A stretch of 64,000 bases of DNA from Phormidium tanganyikae FI6-MK23 (lineage in GTDB: Bacteria; Cyanobacteriota; Cyanobacteriia; Leptolyngbyales; Leptolyngbyaceae): assembly GCA_019359175.1 (NCBI GenBank), contig JAHHHU010000019.1:28394-92393 (forward strand), read 5' to 3'. Shown in pieces: positions 41,305-50,744 of this stretch. A program made the position numbers and the translations under genes. The notes under the pieces were generated by a model, which saw nothing but the letters and a program-made list of their open reading frames with translations, had not been told where the DNA came from and made no database searches. Numbering within the stretch: the stretch's first letter is position 1; every line of letters begins with the position of its first letter.

Positions 41305-42876
41305 ATGGAAACTCGAATTCTCTACGTTCGGCTACCTTGTAATCCCATTTTTCCGATCGGTGTCGTTTACCTCGCCGACCATGTTCATAAACAGTTTCCA
41401 GAAATTACACAAAGAATCTTTGATTTAGGTACGGTTCCGCCCCTCGACTATACTTCGGCGCTAGATGCTTGCATCGACGAGTTCAAACCGACGCTACTGG
41501 TGTACTCTTGGCGCGATATTCAAATTTATGCTCCGGTTGGCGGACGCGGCGGCAACCCACTCCAGTACACCTTCGAGTACTACTACGCACTCAATCCGTT
41601 TCTTAAAGCACGAGGCGCACTGGGCTTACTCCGAATCGCATCAGGCTACTACGGCGAACTGTGGCGCAACTCAAATCTGATCAGCCGAGGAGTAAAACGC
41701 GCAAAACGTTACAACCCCGAAGCCAAAGTGGTCGTTGGCGGCGGTGCGGTAAGCGTGTTTTATGAGCAAGTGGCAAAGAGCTTACCGAAAGGCACGATCG
41801 TATCCGTCGGTGAAGGCGAAACGCTGCTAGAAAAAATGCTGCGGGGTCAGGATTTCCTCGATGAACGCTGCTACATCGTCGGTGAAACAAAACCGCGCGA
41901 TCGCATGATTCACGAATTTCCGACCCCGATCGAGAAAGCCGCCTGCAACTACGACTACATTTCCACCGTTTGGAAAGAATTCGAGTACTACTTTCAATCC
42001 CAAGATTTCTACATCGGTGTTCAGACCAAACGTGGCTGTCCGCACAACTGCTGTTACTGCATTTACACCGTGATCGAAGGCAAGCAAGTTCGGATTAACC
42101 CAGCCGACGAAGTTGTGAAAGAAATGCAGCAGCTTTATAAAAAAGGCGTTCGTAATTTCTGGTTCACTGATGCTCAATTTATTCCAGCCCGGAAATATAT
42201 TGATGATGCGATCGAACTGCTGCAAAAGATCGTGGATGCAGGCATGACCGATATTCACTGGGCGGCATACATTCGGGCGGACAATCTCACACCCGAACTC
42301 GCTGATCTCATGGTCAAGACCGGGATGAACTACTTTGAAATCGGCATCACGAGCGGCTCTCAGGAACTCGTTCGCAAAATGAGGATGGGCTACAACCTCA
42401 GAACCGTTCTGGAAAACTGCCGCGATCTCAAAGCTGCCGGATTCAACGATCTCGTTTCGGTAAACTATTCGTTTAACGTAATCGACGAGCGCCCCGAAAC
42501 AATTCGACAAACGATCGCCTATCATCGCGAACTCGAACGCATTTTCGGAGCGGATAAAGTCGAGCCTGCGATTTTCTTCATCGGTCTGCAACCGCACACC
42601 CATTTAGAAGAGTACGCTTTCAAAAACGATATCCTCAAACCGGGATATGATCCGATGAACGTCAAGCCCTGGACAGTTCGGAAACTTCTCTGGAATCCAG
42701 AACCGTTAGGGTCATTCTTCGGTGAAGTTTGTTTGCAAGCGTGGAAACGCAACCCCAATGATTTCGGGCGCGAAGTCATGGACATTTTAGAAGAAAGACT
42801 GGGACGCTCAGACCTTGAAGAAGCATTGAGCGCTCCGATCGACAAGCCCAATCCCCAACTCGTTACCGCCTCTTAA
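41305..42876 (+). CDS. Cobalamin-binding-type radical SAM protein (PSII high-light acclimation type)
   Basis: A 523-residue protein with an N-terminal B12-binding-like domain ('METRILYVRLPCNPIFPIGVVYLADHV', 'AKVVVGGGAVSVFYEQVAK', 'VGEGETLLEKML') and a radical SAM domain with the CxxxCxxC motif in 'KRGCPHNCCYCIYTV' near residues 245-252, then 'FWFTDAQFIPARKYIDDAI'. The whole resembles a conserved cyanobacterial family that I recall being named for photosystem II high-light acclimation; that name is from memory and the reaction is unknown. It is first of a tight operon with a DICT sensor (12 bp) and a pentapeptide protein. Confidence 0.83.
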   Translation: METRILYVRLPCNPIFPIGVVYLADHVHKQFPEITQRIFDLGTVPPLDYTSALDACIDEFKPTLLVYSWRDIQIYAPVGGRGGNPLQYTFEYYYALNPFLKARGALGLLRIASGYYGELWRNSNLISRGVKRAKRYNPEAKVVVGGGAVSVFYEQVAKSLPKGTIVSVGEGETLLEKMLRGQDFLDERCYIVGETKPRDRMIHEFPTPIEKAACNYDYISTVWKEFEYYFQSQDFYIGVQTKRGCPHNCCYCIYTVIEGKQVRINPADEVVKEMQQLYKKGVRNFWFTDAQFIPARKYIDDAIELLQKIVDAGMTDIHWAAYIRADNLTPELADLMVKTGMNYFEIGITSGSQELVRKMRMGYNLRTVLENCRDLKAAGFNDLVSVNYSFNVIDERPETIRQTIAYHRELERIFGADKVEPAIFFIGLQPHTHLEEYAFKNDILKPGYDPMNVKPWTVRKLLWNPEPLGSFFGEVCLQAWKRNPNDFGREVMDILEERLGRSDLEEALSAPIDKPNPQLVTAS

Positions 42877-42888
42877 TTTCCCCCGCTT

Positions 42889-44283
42889 ATGTTGGAAGGT
42901 TCAATTCTCAATGATCTTAAAGTGGCTCATCAATCCGGAGCCACTGGCAAACGTCCCTTGAATTTCGGTGTGTACTACAAAAACACACTCGTTTCCCTTT
43001 GCCACGCGCTCGAAGACTGTATCCTCAGTTGTTCAAGTGCGCCACTGGTGATCACTGCCTTCCAACGGGGGAAATGGTATCTCGAAGAAGCCGATCGATA
43101 CGCTGAAATCGCAGATCGCGCTGATCAGATCGTGATCATGGCATCATCTGATACTGGTTTTGCCGAACATCCCACCAGTCAGCGATCGAACGTTGCATTA
43201 GTCGAATTAGAAAAAGCCGATCCTGTCGCGCAAGAATGGCATCTGATAATCCTGGCTCCGTCCTACACGGCCATGGTTCTCTGCCAGGAACTATCGCCCG
43301 AAGATTACGGCGTGCAAGGCGTTCCAACCGAAGATCTAGAGCGGAAATTCTACGGCTTTTGGACATTCGAGGCAGGCTTAGTCGAAGAAACGGTGAATTT
43401 TGCGATCGCACATATTGAGCAATACAATCCCGATCTCGCCAATCGTCTTCGATCAAAAGTTGCGGAAATCTCTGCCCAAACTAGCGAACAAGACGAAGTT
43501 TATCAAGCCGTTTCGATGGTGGTGAACTATCTTCAAGTGGGACAAAAAGATTTGAGATTGCGCTCCAAGCACGAAGCTTTAGATAACAACCTCATTTCAA
43601 ACGAACTTCAAGCGTTCCTCCGCCTCGCTCAGTTGATTGATCAAACTGACATCAGCAACCCAAACACCGCCGCTGAAGTCGCATCTTTATCCGAAGCAAT
43701 GGCACAACTGCTCGACCTTCCCGCATGGCAGCTAAACCGATTGCGCCTCTCCGCATTGCTTCACCGATTAGCATTCTTACAACAAGCAGATAGCGTTCTT
43801 AGTCCAGGAAGTTTCGGGCGCGTTTCTGAGCATCACCCCGAAGAAGCCCCTTCCTGCCCGATCATTCCTGGCGCGCAAATCCTACGAAACATGGGGCGAG
43901 TCAACGCGATCGCAACGATCATCACGCACCAATCCGAGTATTGGAATGGACAGGGACAGCCAGCCGGCCTTGCAGGCGACGAGATTCCTTTAGAATCGAG
44001 AATTCTAGGATTGTTAGCCGAATTTCAACAACGAGTGGCACAACGTCGATCGAGCCATCCTGAAACCGCATTATCCGACGCGATCGCTCAGTGCCAATCT
44101 GAAGCAGGCGATCGCTGGGATACCAAACTCGTCGAAGCTTTAGGTCTCTTGGTCAATGCGATGCAGCAAGGATTAAGCCTCCCGATTCAAATGCCAAAAA
44201 TCGCGGCAGGAATGTGGCTGATCGATTCTCACTCTGATGAGGAATTGCTGAATTTATCTGAAAAAGTGACGGAGCAAGTCTAG
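42889..44283 (+). CDS. DICT sensory domain plus HD-GYP-like domain protein
   Basis: A 464-residue cytoplasmic protein. The first ~200 residues match the cyanobacterial DICT domain ('SLCHALEDCILSCSSAPLVITAFQRG', 'FYGFWTFEAGLVEETVNFAI'), a presumed light- or ligand-sensing module. The second half resembles an HD-GYP phosphohydrolase core: 'RLSALLHRLAFLQ', then 'TIITHQSEYWNGQGQPAGLAGDEIPLESRILGL' near residue 345, but the HD pair and GYP are altered (GQP in place of GYP), so catalysis is doubtful. It is 12 bp after the radical SAM gene and abuts the pentapeptide gene. Confidence 0.83.
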   Translation: MLEGSILNDLKVAHQSGATGKRPLNFGVYYKNTLVSLCHALEDCILSCSSAPLVITAFQRGKWYLEEADRYAEIADRADQIVIMASSDTGFAEHPTSQRSNVALVELEKADPVAQEWHLIILAPSYTAMVLCQELSPEDYGVQGVPTEDLERKFYGFWTFEAGLVEETVNFAIAHIEQYNPDLANRLRSKVAEISAQTSEQDEVYQAVSMVVNYLQVGQKDLRLRSKHEALDNNLISNELQAFLRLAQLIDQTDISNPNTAAEVASLSEAMAQLLDLPAWQLNRLRLSALLHRLAFLQQADSVLSPGSFGRVSEHHPEEAPSCPIIPGAQILRNMGRVNAIATIITHQSEYWNGQGQPAGLAGDEIPLESRILGLLAEFQQRVAQRRSSHPETALSDAIAQCQSEAGDRWDTKLVEALGLLVNAMQQGLSLPIQMPKIAAGMWLIDSHSDEELLNLSEKVTEQV

Positions 44284-44928
44284 ATGGATATTCAAGCGAT
44301 TCGATCGGGTAAAGTTAAACAGCTTGCAGGTGCAGATTTGCAAGATGAAGATTTTTCTAAAGCCGAGTTAAGTGGCGTAAATCTGGCAGGGGCGAAGCTC
44401 GCTGGAGCCGATTTCACTCATGCAAACCTTTCCGGTGCAGTCCTAGATGGCGCGAACTTAGTCGGCTGTCAACTGGTTGGCGCAGATCTCAGAGCAACCT
44501 TAACAGGCGCAAATTTGATGCAGGCAGATTTGACTGAAGCAGATTTGCGCGGAAGTAATCTGCGGGGAGCGAATTTGATGAGATCGCGTCTCACTCGTGC
44601 GACCTTATCTGGTGCTTTCCTCAGCGGCACAAACTTGATGGGGGTCAGCTTACAAGGCGTTGACCTACGCGGGGCAGATTTACGTGGGGCAAATCTTAGC
44701 GGCGTAAATCTCCATGGTGCAAATTTGAGTCAAGCTGACTTACAAGGAGCACAGCTAAGCGAAGCCAATCTAGAGGAAGCCGATTTACAAGGCGCAAATT
44801 TAGCAGGCGCAAATCTAGCAGGCGCGAATTTACTTTGTGCTGAACTGCAAGATGCCAACCTTGAAGGAGCCAACTTAATCGGAGCTTGCACCGTTGGCAC
44901 AGTTCTAGCTCAGCCCATCAAGGCGTAA
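44284..44928 (+). CDS. Pentapeptide repeat protein
   Basis: A 214-residue protein with about 35 A(D/N)LxX repeats from residue ~15 to the C-terminus, e.g. 'LRGADLRGANLSGVNLHGAN'. The ATG begins at the base following the TAG of the DICT gene, so translation is probably coupled. A perfect-stem terminator follows after 35 bp. Such proteins form a rod-like beta helix; in this operon it may scaffold or bind a product of the radical SAM enzyme, which is speculation. Confidence 0.92.
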   Translation: MDIQAIRSGKVKQLAGADLQDEDFSKAELSGVNLAGAKLAGADFTHANLSGAVLDGANLVGCQLVGADLRATLTGANLMQADLTEADLRGSNLRGANLMRSRLTRATLSGAFLSGTNLMGVSLQGVDLRGADLRGANLSGVNLHGANLSQADLQGAQLSEANLEEADLQGANLAGANLAGANLLCAELQDANLEGANLIGACTVGTVLAQPIKA

Positions 44929-44963
44929 GTTCAACTCATTTCATCACTGCAATTCAATCAATA

Positions 44964-44997
44964 AAAAGCTTCCAAATCCTAGGATTTGGAAGCTTTT
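44964..44997. terminator. Bidirectional intrinsic terminator
   Basis: AAAAGCTTCCAAATCCT and AGGATTTGGAAGCTTTT form a perfect 17-bp inverted repeat with no spacer. The ends supply T-runs in both directions. It ends the radical SAM operon (plus strand) and the rimP-nusA-ylxR-infB operon (minus strand). Confidence 0.92.
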
Positions 44998-45013
44998 CGA
45001 TTAGCAAAACGAT

Positions 45014-48000
45014 CTATCGAGCAAGCGTTCTCCGCTTCGTGACCATTTTGTAAGCCTCAATGGTATCGCCTTCGACCCAATCTTTGAAGTCATCCAGACC
45101 GATACCGCACTCGTAACCCGAATTCACTTCCCGCGTATCTTCTTTCATCCGCTTCAGTGAATCCAAGTTGCCAGAGTAGAGCAACTTGCTGCCACGATGG
45201 ACCCGAACCTTACAGTTACGCACAAGCTTACCAGACAGCACATAGCAGCCTGCCACAGCCCCACGTCCCACCGGGAACACCGCCCGAACTTCCGCTTGAC
45301 CCAGTGCTTCTTCCACCAGTTCAGGTTCGAGCAGACCTTCCATCGCGCCCTGCACATCATCCAACAATTTATAGATGATGTTGTAGTCACGCACATCGAC
45401 CCCGGCTCGATCGGCAGCTTGACGCGCACCTGGAGCCAGCGTGGTGTTAAATCCGATGATCACGGCATCACTCGCAGCAGCGAGGTCGACATCTGTCTCA
45501 GAAATCTCACCTGGAGCCGAGAACAAGACCCGTACCTGCACTTCGTTCTGAGGTAACTGGCTCAATGCGCCTAAGATTGCCTCGATCGAACCTTGGACAT
45601 CGGCTTTCAGCACCAGGTTCAATTCCTTGAGTTCGCCTTCTTGCGCCTTCGCAGAGAGCGTATTCAAGCTCACTCGACGCGAGGACATTGCCGCCAATAG
45701 TCGAGAAGTCCGCTGTTCATCAGCACGATCCGAAGCCGTTGCACGCGCTTCTTTCTCATCGGTGTAAACTTGGAACTCATCTCCTGCAGCCGGAACATCA
45801 CTCAAACCGAGAACTTCCACCGCGAACGATGGACTCGCAACTTGAACGCGTTGAGCGCGATCGTCAACCATTGCTCGGACTTTACCAAGTGCCGATCCTG
45901 CAACCAATACATCTCCGACTCGTAGCGTTCCATTCTGAATCAGCAAGGTCGCCACCGGCCCCTTCGCCTTATCTAAATGCGCTTCGATTACGGTTCCTCT
46001 TGCAGGCCGATCGGGGTTCGCAGACAGATCTTCGACTTCCGATACGAGTAGAATCATTTCCAGCAGTGTGTCGAGGTTGTCACCCGTTAAGGCACTGACT
46101 GGAACCATGATGGTGTCGCCACCCCATTCTTCTGGCACAAGATTGAACTCGGTCAATTCTTGCTTAACTCGATCAGGTTGTGCGCCCTCTTTATCAACCT
46201 TGTTGATTGCCACGATGATCGGCACTTCCGCCGCTTTCGCGTGACTAATCGCTTCGACAGTCTGAGGTTGCACGCCATCATCCGCAGCAACGACCAAGAT
46301 CGCGACATCGGTAACTCGTGCCCCACGCGCCCGCATTGCAGTGAACGCTTCGTGACCCGGAGTATCTAAGAACACAACTTGCTGCATTGCACCGTTATGT
46401 TCCACATCGACGTGGTATGCACCGATATGCTGGGTGATGCCACCCGCTTCTCCGGCTGCCACTTTTGTTTTGCGGATTGAGTCGAGTAGCGTCGTTTTAC
46501 CGTGGTCAACGTGACCCATGATCGTAACAACGGGGGGACGACGGTGCAGATAATCCAAATCACCCGCATCGATCATTTCCGTCACTTTCTTCGCGGCGGC
46601 AGCTTTCTCGCCCACTTCCACTAGAATGCCGTACTCTTCAGCAACCATCGTCGCCGTTCCTGCATCCAGCATTTGTGTGATGGTAGCAGCAATGCCCTTC
46701 ATAAAGAGCTTGGTGATGATCTCAGTTGCGGGAACGGCAAGCAGGCTCGATAACTCTTGAACGGTGAGGCCACCCGTGAGTGAGATAACCTCTGGACGTT
46801 CTACTTTTTCGGTTTCGTTGCGGCGATCGCGACGATCGCGGAAATTATTTCGCTTGCGTTGGGTTGGAGCGGCGGTGACAGCGACAGGTCTAACTTGCTG
46901 CCCCGGTAAACCTCTAGGCTTCGCAGGACGCGCAAGTGACAAGCTCACCTGAGCAGAGCTAACTGCTCCATCTTCGTCCTCGTTGAGCAAGTCGAAATCA
47001 TCGTCGTCATCGTCTTGAATCTTCGGCTGACCGCGCCGCTTGGCTTTGACCTTGGACTTGTCAGAATCTTGGACTTCTTCTTCTTCTTCCTCCCAGCCTT
47101 TGGTGCGTCGCTTTGGCGGAGTCGGCTTATTGAGCGTCAGATCAGCTGAACCAGGGGCCGCTGGAGCGGGCTTCACGGGGCGTGATCGTAGAACTGGAGC
47201 CGTTGCGCCATCTAGAACTGCGACATCATCACCAGCTTGCGCGGGCTTCGGTCGGCGAAGCTCAACAATCTGTTGAGGTCTGGGTGCTGCTTCTCCGGGT
47301 TTTGCCGGTGCGCCTGGACGCTTGTTAAGTGCGGGACGCTGAACTTTTTCGCCTCTGGGGTCGCGTGACAGTTGCTGATTCTCCGTGTCATCGCTTCCCG
47401 CAGGCTTGTCACGCTTCAAGACGGGTTTACCGGCAGATGAAGTAGGGCGAGCTGGGGCTGGGGCTGGGCGTGCAGGAGTCTGAAGTGTCGGTTCTGGGGC
47501 TTGAACAGGAAGTTCTGCCTCTTTGGCGACCTTGAGAACAGCGGAGGTTTCAATCTCCGTGGGAGAAGGTTCAGGCGTGGACTGCAGTTCAGCAGCACTG
47601 GGGGCAGATCGCTCCGGAGCTGGGCGCGCCGGGCGTGGAGATTCCGCTGATTTGGCAGCCGGAGGTTGCGTCGCTGCGGGAGACTGAGGTGGCTGTGGGG
47701 GAGTGCGAAGCTCGGATGGTTCCGCAGCGGCAGTCGATCGCGTAATCGGACGACGAATTTCTAAGATTTGCTGTTTCTTCTGGATATTCAAGGGCGTTTT
47801 CTTTCTTGATTCAACAGATTGGGGGGCAGTTTGACGGGCAGAGGCACTTTTGGCTGAAGAAGGCTGACTAGCAGCGTATTTCTCAGCGGCGGCGCGGATT
47901 TGTTCCGCTTCCGTTTCAGTGATGGTACTGCTGTGGCTCTTGACCGCGATATTTAGTTGTTCGCAAATGGCGAGGATGTCTCGATTGTCTAGGTTCAATT

Positions 48001-48040
48001 CTTTGGATAGCTCGTAAATTCTGACTTTGCCGTTGTTCAT
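45014..48040 (-). CDS. infB: Translation initiation factor IF-2
   Basis: A 1008-residue GTPase that places initiator tRNA on the ribosome. The N-terminus has the IF2 N-domain ('[24 protein letters not shown]'), followed by a long Pro/Ala/Lys/Glu-rich linker (about 65-400) typical of cyanobacterial IF-2. The G domain starts near residue 500 with '[19 protein letters not shown]' (G1), '[20 protein letters not shown]' (G3) and '[12 protein letters not shown]' (G4). The C-terminus '[23 protein letters not shown]' is standard. It ends the rimP-nusA-ylxR operon and has the strong terminator listed after it. Confidence 0.97.
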   Translation of the reverse strand: MNNGKVRIYELSKELNLDNRDILAICEQLNIAVKSHSSTITETEAEQIRAAAEKYAASQPSSAKSASARQTAPQSVESRKKTPLNIQKKQQILEIRRPITRSTAAAEPSELRTPPQPPQSPAATQPPAAKSAESPRPARPAPERSAPSAAELQSTPEPSPTEIETSAVLKVAKEAELPVQAPEPTLQTPARPAPAPARPTSSAGKPVLKRDKPAGSDDTENQQLSRDPRGEKVQRPALNKRPGAPAKPGEAAPRPQQIVELRRPKPAQAGDDVAVLDGATAPVLRSRPVKPAPAAPGSADLTLNKPTPPKRRTKGWEEEEEEVQDSDKSKVKAKRRGQPKIQDDDDDDFDLLNEDEDGAVSSAQVSLSLARPAKPRGLPGQQVRPVAVTAAPTQRKRNNFRDRRDRRNETEKVERPEVISLTGGLTVQELSSLLAVPATEIITKLFMKGIAATITQMLDAGTATMVAEEYGILVEVGEKAAAAKKVTEMIDAGDLDYLHRRPPVVTIMGHVDHGKTTLLDSIRKTKVAAGEAGGITQHIGAYHVDVEHNGAMQQVVFLDTPGHEAFTAMRARGARVTDVAILVVAADDGVQPQTVEAISHAKAAEVPIIVAINKVDKEGAQPDRVKQELTEFNLVPEEWGGDTIMVPVSALTGDNLDTLLEMILLVSEVEDLSANPDRPARGTVIEAHLDKAKGPVATLLIQNGTLRVGDVLVAGSALGKVRAMVDDRAQRVQVASPSFAVEVLGLSDVPAAGDEFQVYTDEKEARATASDRADEQRTSRLLAAMSSRRVSLNTLSAKAQEGELKELNLVLKADVQGSIEAILGALSQLPQNEVQVRVLFSAPGEISETDVDLAAASDAVIIGFNTTLAPGARQAADRAGVDVRDYNIIYKLLDDVQGAMEGLLEPELVEEALGQAEVRAVFPVGRGAVAGCYVLSGKLVRNCKVRVHRGSKLLYSGNLDSLKRMKEDTREVNSGYECGIGLDDFKDWVEGDTIEAYKMVTKRRTLAR

Positions 48041-48469
48041 CCACTCTTTCCCTCATTCGCTCGGTTAGTGTTACATATTGACCTTCTGTTTTGACTAAAA
48101 CGACAGGTTTCATTGCATTATGGCAGGTGATCTGCCCTGATAATCTTGATGAAGATGTGACTCCCTTGGTTGAATGGTAGCTTAGAAACGAAGCCGCCGA
48201 TGAATCAATCAGCGATTTGCCCTAAATACTGATGCCTCGAAATTATCGCAAGGTCTGGTCGTGTGGAACGTCTGGTGATGAGACACCCTCCCTAGATGAT
48301 ATGCCTGAGCTGCTCTGAAGCAATAAACCTGAAGAGAGGATACAGAAAACATCTCAGAGCAAAGGAAGGCGGATCTCCTAACGACAGGGCGATAAGGTGG
48401 GCTAATTTGAAACGATTTTTCAATGCGTTTAACCAACTTGTGAATCGCTCGGCTAGATTCACGCTACAC
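48041..48469. other. 429-bp gap within the nusA-infB operon
   Basis: It lies between ylxR and infB on the minus strand. No protein-like frame or recognised RNA is present; short open frames here have no family character. The length is greater than usual for an operon and may contain an internal promoter or leader for infB. Confidence 0.5.
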
Positions 48470-48748
48470 CTAGTATAGCTCAGGTTGGGTGAGCGAATGA
48501 AACTCAGCTTGTTTTTGCTTTAGACCCTGATAAATCTCCGCTGGGATAGCGACTTTGAGCGCACGACCGAGCCGATCTTTCTTCTGTGCCGCTTGAATGC
48601 AGTTGGGCGTTGGGCAGAGGTAGGCGGAGCGACCCATGCCAAGCTTGATCGAGATTTCGTGAGAAGGATAAAGGCGCACGATTCGGAGAAATTCCGATTT
48701 GGGGGCGACTTTACGACAACTGAGACAGCGACGGTGGCAGGTTTGCAT
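48470..48748 (-). CDS. ylxR: YlxR family (DUF448) RNA-binding protein
   Basis: A 92-residue protein with 'RRCLSCRKVAPKSEFLRIVR' at the start and 'GMGRSAYLCPTPNCIQAAQKKDRLGRAL' in the middle; these are the four conserved Cys-containing segments of the YlxR family, which folds around a GR-S-AYLC loop. Bacterial YlxR acts in RNA or transcription control, and is usually between nusA and infB, as here. It lies 56 bp after nusA. Confidence 0.92.
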   Translation of the reverse strand: MQTCHRRCLSCRKVAPKSEFLRIVRLYPSHEISIKLGMGRSAYLCPTPNCIQAAQKKDRLGRALKVAIPAEIYQGLKQKQAEFHSLTQPELY

Positions 48749-48804
48749 GGGATGGGGAGAATTCGTATCAGCTTTACTCTACCTCCCCATTTTTCCCTTT
48801 GCCT

Positions 48805-50091
48805 TTATGCCTCCTGTTCTTCGAGTTCAGGTTCTAGCGTTGGCGCGACTGCAACTTCCTCCTCTTCGTAAAGCTCCTCGTCGTCGTAATCATCCATTTG
48901 GGGTTGAGACTGGCGACGAGCTTCGATGGCGGCTGCGATTTTTTCGGTTTCCGCCTCCGCATCGTATTTGCGGCTGTCTTTGATGTCGATTTTCCATCCA
49001 GTTAAGCGGGCGGCGAGGCGAACATTTTGTCCTTCTTTACCGATCGCTAAACTCAGTTGATCTTCTCCAACGAGAACATGGGCTTGGCGACCTTCAGGAT
49101 CAACCAGGCGAACTTCATCAACTCGTGCAGGACTGAGCGCATTCGCGATATAGGTTGCGGGATCAGGCGACCAGCGAATCACGTCAATTTTCTCGCCGCG
49201 CAGTTCGTTGACGACCGCTTGAATTCGAGAGCCACGCGCACCGATGCAAGCACCGACGGGATCGACATCGCGTTCTAGGGTGTCTACGGCGATTTTGGTG
49301 CGAGGCCCGACATGGCGCGAGGGGGGATTGGCTTCGCGAGCAACCGCCACGATTCGCACGACATCCTCCTGAATCTCAGGCACTTCGTTCTCAAACAGAT
49401 AGACCACCAAGCCCGCATCGGCTCTGGATACGAGCAATTGAGGCCCACGATGCGATCCTTCGCTGACTTTTTTCAAATACACTCGAAAGGTTGCATTCGC
49501 GCGGTAGTTATCATTCGGCAACTGATCGCGCTTCAACAATTCGGCTTCGACTTCCGGCTGACCAAATCCGCTGATGACCGCCATGATCACCGATTGGCGC
49601 TCGAATCGCAGGACTCGCGCTTGCAGAATTGTGCCTTCTAGATCCTGGAATTCTTCTTGAACCAATTTTCGCTGCTGATCTCGAAGCTTTTGCGCCAAGA
49701 CTTGCTTGGTTTGGATGGCTGCCATGCGTCCAAAATCGCCTTGATCTGGAGTCACATCGAGGACGACCGTATCGCCCGTTTGCGCTTCAGCAGCGACTTC
49801 TTGAACTTCAGTTAAAGAAATTTGGTGATCCGGATTGCCGACTTCTTCGACGATCGTTTTCGTTGCTAGCACCCGGAAGCCTTCTTCTTCGACATCAAGT
49901 TCAACCTCAAAGTTGTCAAAATATTCTTCGTCAAATCCGTCTCCCTCGATCCGCTGGGTGCGGCGAAACCGCTCATAGCCTTTCATTAAGGCTTCTTTAA
50001 GAGCGGCTTGTACTGACAGTTTGGGCAAATTGCGTTCGCGGCTAATGCCGTCAATCATGTCTTTGAGTCCGGGCAGGGCGACCATTGACAT
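48805..50091 (-). CDS. nusA: Transcription termination/antitermination factor NusA
   Basis: A 428-residue factor. N-terminal RNAP-binding domain (about 1-125), S1 domain ('QDLEGTILQARVLRFERQSVIMAV' near 145), then KH domains with 'VGPRTKIAVDTLERDVDPVGACIGARGSRIQAVVNELRGEKIDVIRW' and 'LSLAIGKEGQNVRLAARLTGWKIDI'. It stops after the KH domains with an acidic tail, lacking the AR repeats of E. coli NusA, as in other cyanobacteria. It is second in the operon, 34 bp after rimP. Confidence 0.96.
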   Translation of the reverse strand: MSMVALPGLKDMIDGISRERNLPKLSVQAALKEALMKGYERFRRTQRIEGDGFDEEYFDNFEVELDVEEEGFRVLATKTIVEEVGNPDHQISLTEVQEVAAEAQTGDTVVLDVTPDQGDFGRMAAIQTKQVLAQKLRDQQRKLVQEEFQDLEGTILQARVLRFERQSVIMAVISGFGQPEVEAELLKRDQLPNDNYRANATFRVYLKKVSEGSHRGPQLLVSRADAGLVVYLFENEVPEIQEDVVRIVAVAREANPPSRHVGPRTKIAVDTLERDVDPVGACIGARGSRIQAVVNELRGEKIDVIRWSPDPATYIANALSPARVDEVRLVDPEGRQAHVLVGEDQLSLAIGKEGQNVRLAARLTGWKIDIKDSRKYDAEAETEKIAAAIEARRQSQPQMDDYDDEELYEEEEVAVAPTLEPELEEQEA

Positions 50092-50125
50092 AGGAAAATC
50101 TCCGTAAATATTGAGTTGTCGAGAA

Positions 50126-50584
50126 TCAGTCTTCGTTTTCGGTCAGTTGAACGCTTGACACGATCGTTCTGGGTAGTGCGATCGTGCGTCCTTTTTTGCT
50201 GATGTAGACGTTGGTTTCGTCGCGTCGAATCAGGTTTCCTTCCCACTGAATGTGACCGTGATAGGGTTCGGAAGTCGTTACGAGTGCGGGAAAGCCTCGA
50301 AAAGAGATAAATTCTCGATCGCTGGTCAGCAGCTTAGAAATTCCGGGGCTAGAGACTTCGAGAACGTAATTATCGGGAAGCAATTCATCTAAGAGCGGCT
50401 CCAATGCCCGACTCATGCGTTCACAGTCATCGAGTCCGGTATCCTCCTGCTTGTTCCGCACATCAATCCGCAGCACAGGTGGACTTTGATTGGTTTGAAA
50501 CACCGCATGAACCACTTCTAGGTCGATCGACTCCGCCACCGGAGCCGCCACTTCTAAAATTTGAGGAATCAAAGGATGCGCCAT
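50126..50584 (-). CDS. rimP: Ribosome maturation factor RimP
   Basis: A 152-residue 30S assembly factor. Start at 'MAHPLIPQILEVAAPVAESIDLEVV' (50584) is preferred; the longer in-frame extension to 50626 runs through the terminator hairpin of the neighbouring porin gene. The motif 'CERMSRALEPLLDE' and 'YVLEVSSPGISKLL' are typical, and the chain ends with a C-terminal SH3-like domain. It is first of the rimP-nusA-ylxR-infB operon, the classic order. Confidence 0.95.
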   Translation of the reverse strand: MAHPLIPQILEVAAPVAESIDLEVVHAVFQTNQSPPVLRIDVRNKQEDTGLDDCERMSRALEPLLDELLPDNYVLEVSSPGISKLLTSDREFISFRGFPALVTTSEPYHGHIQWEGNLIRRDETNVYISKKGRTIALPRTIVSSVQLTENED

Positions 50585-50603
50585 CGAACAACTTCTCCAA
50601 ATA

Positions 50604-50630
50604 AAAAAAGTGGGACATCTGCCCACTTCT
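50604..50630 (-). terminator. Terminator upstream of rimP (end of porin transcript)
   Basis: On the minus strand AGTGGGC-AGATGT-CCCACT is followed by TTTTTTT. A second hairpin (GTGGCTCG/CGAGCCAC, about 50711-50734) lies closer to the porin stop. Together they should stop read-through from the porin gene into rimP. Confidence 0.82.
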
Positions 50631-50744
50631 CATGAAACGACTGATTTCATGAAGTTCGGTCAAACAGAGATACTGTTCTTCCTTTCCAAGTTTAGCGAAA
50701 AAATTCAGAGTGGCTCGTTTTTTCCACGAGCCACAAAGAGATCA

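Noticed and set aside
41827..42603. 258-codon frame on the minus strand inside the radical SAM gene
   Set aside because: It is a shadow of a gene with a clear CxxxCxxC motif; the antisense translation has no protein-like motifs.
48209..48436. 75-codon minus-strand frame between ylxR and infB
   Set aside because: Composition is not protein-like and no ribosome site is evident; the gap is listed as non-coding.
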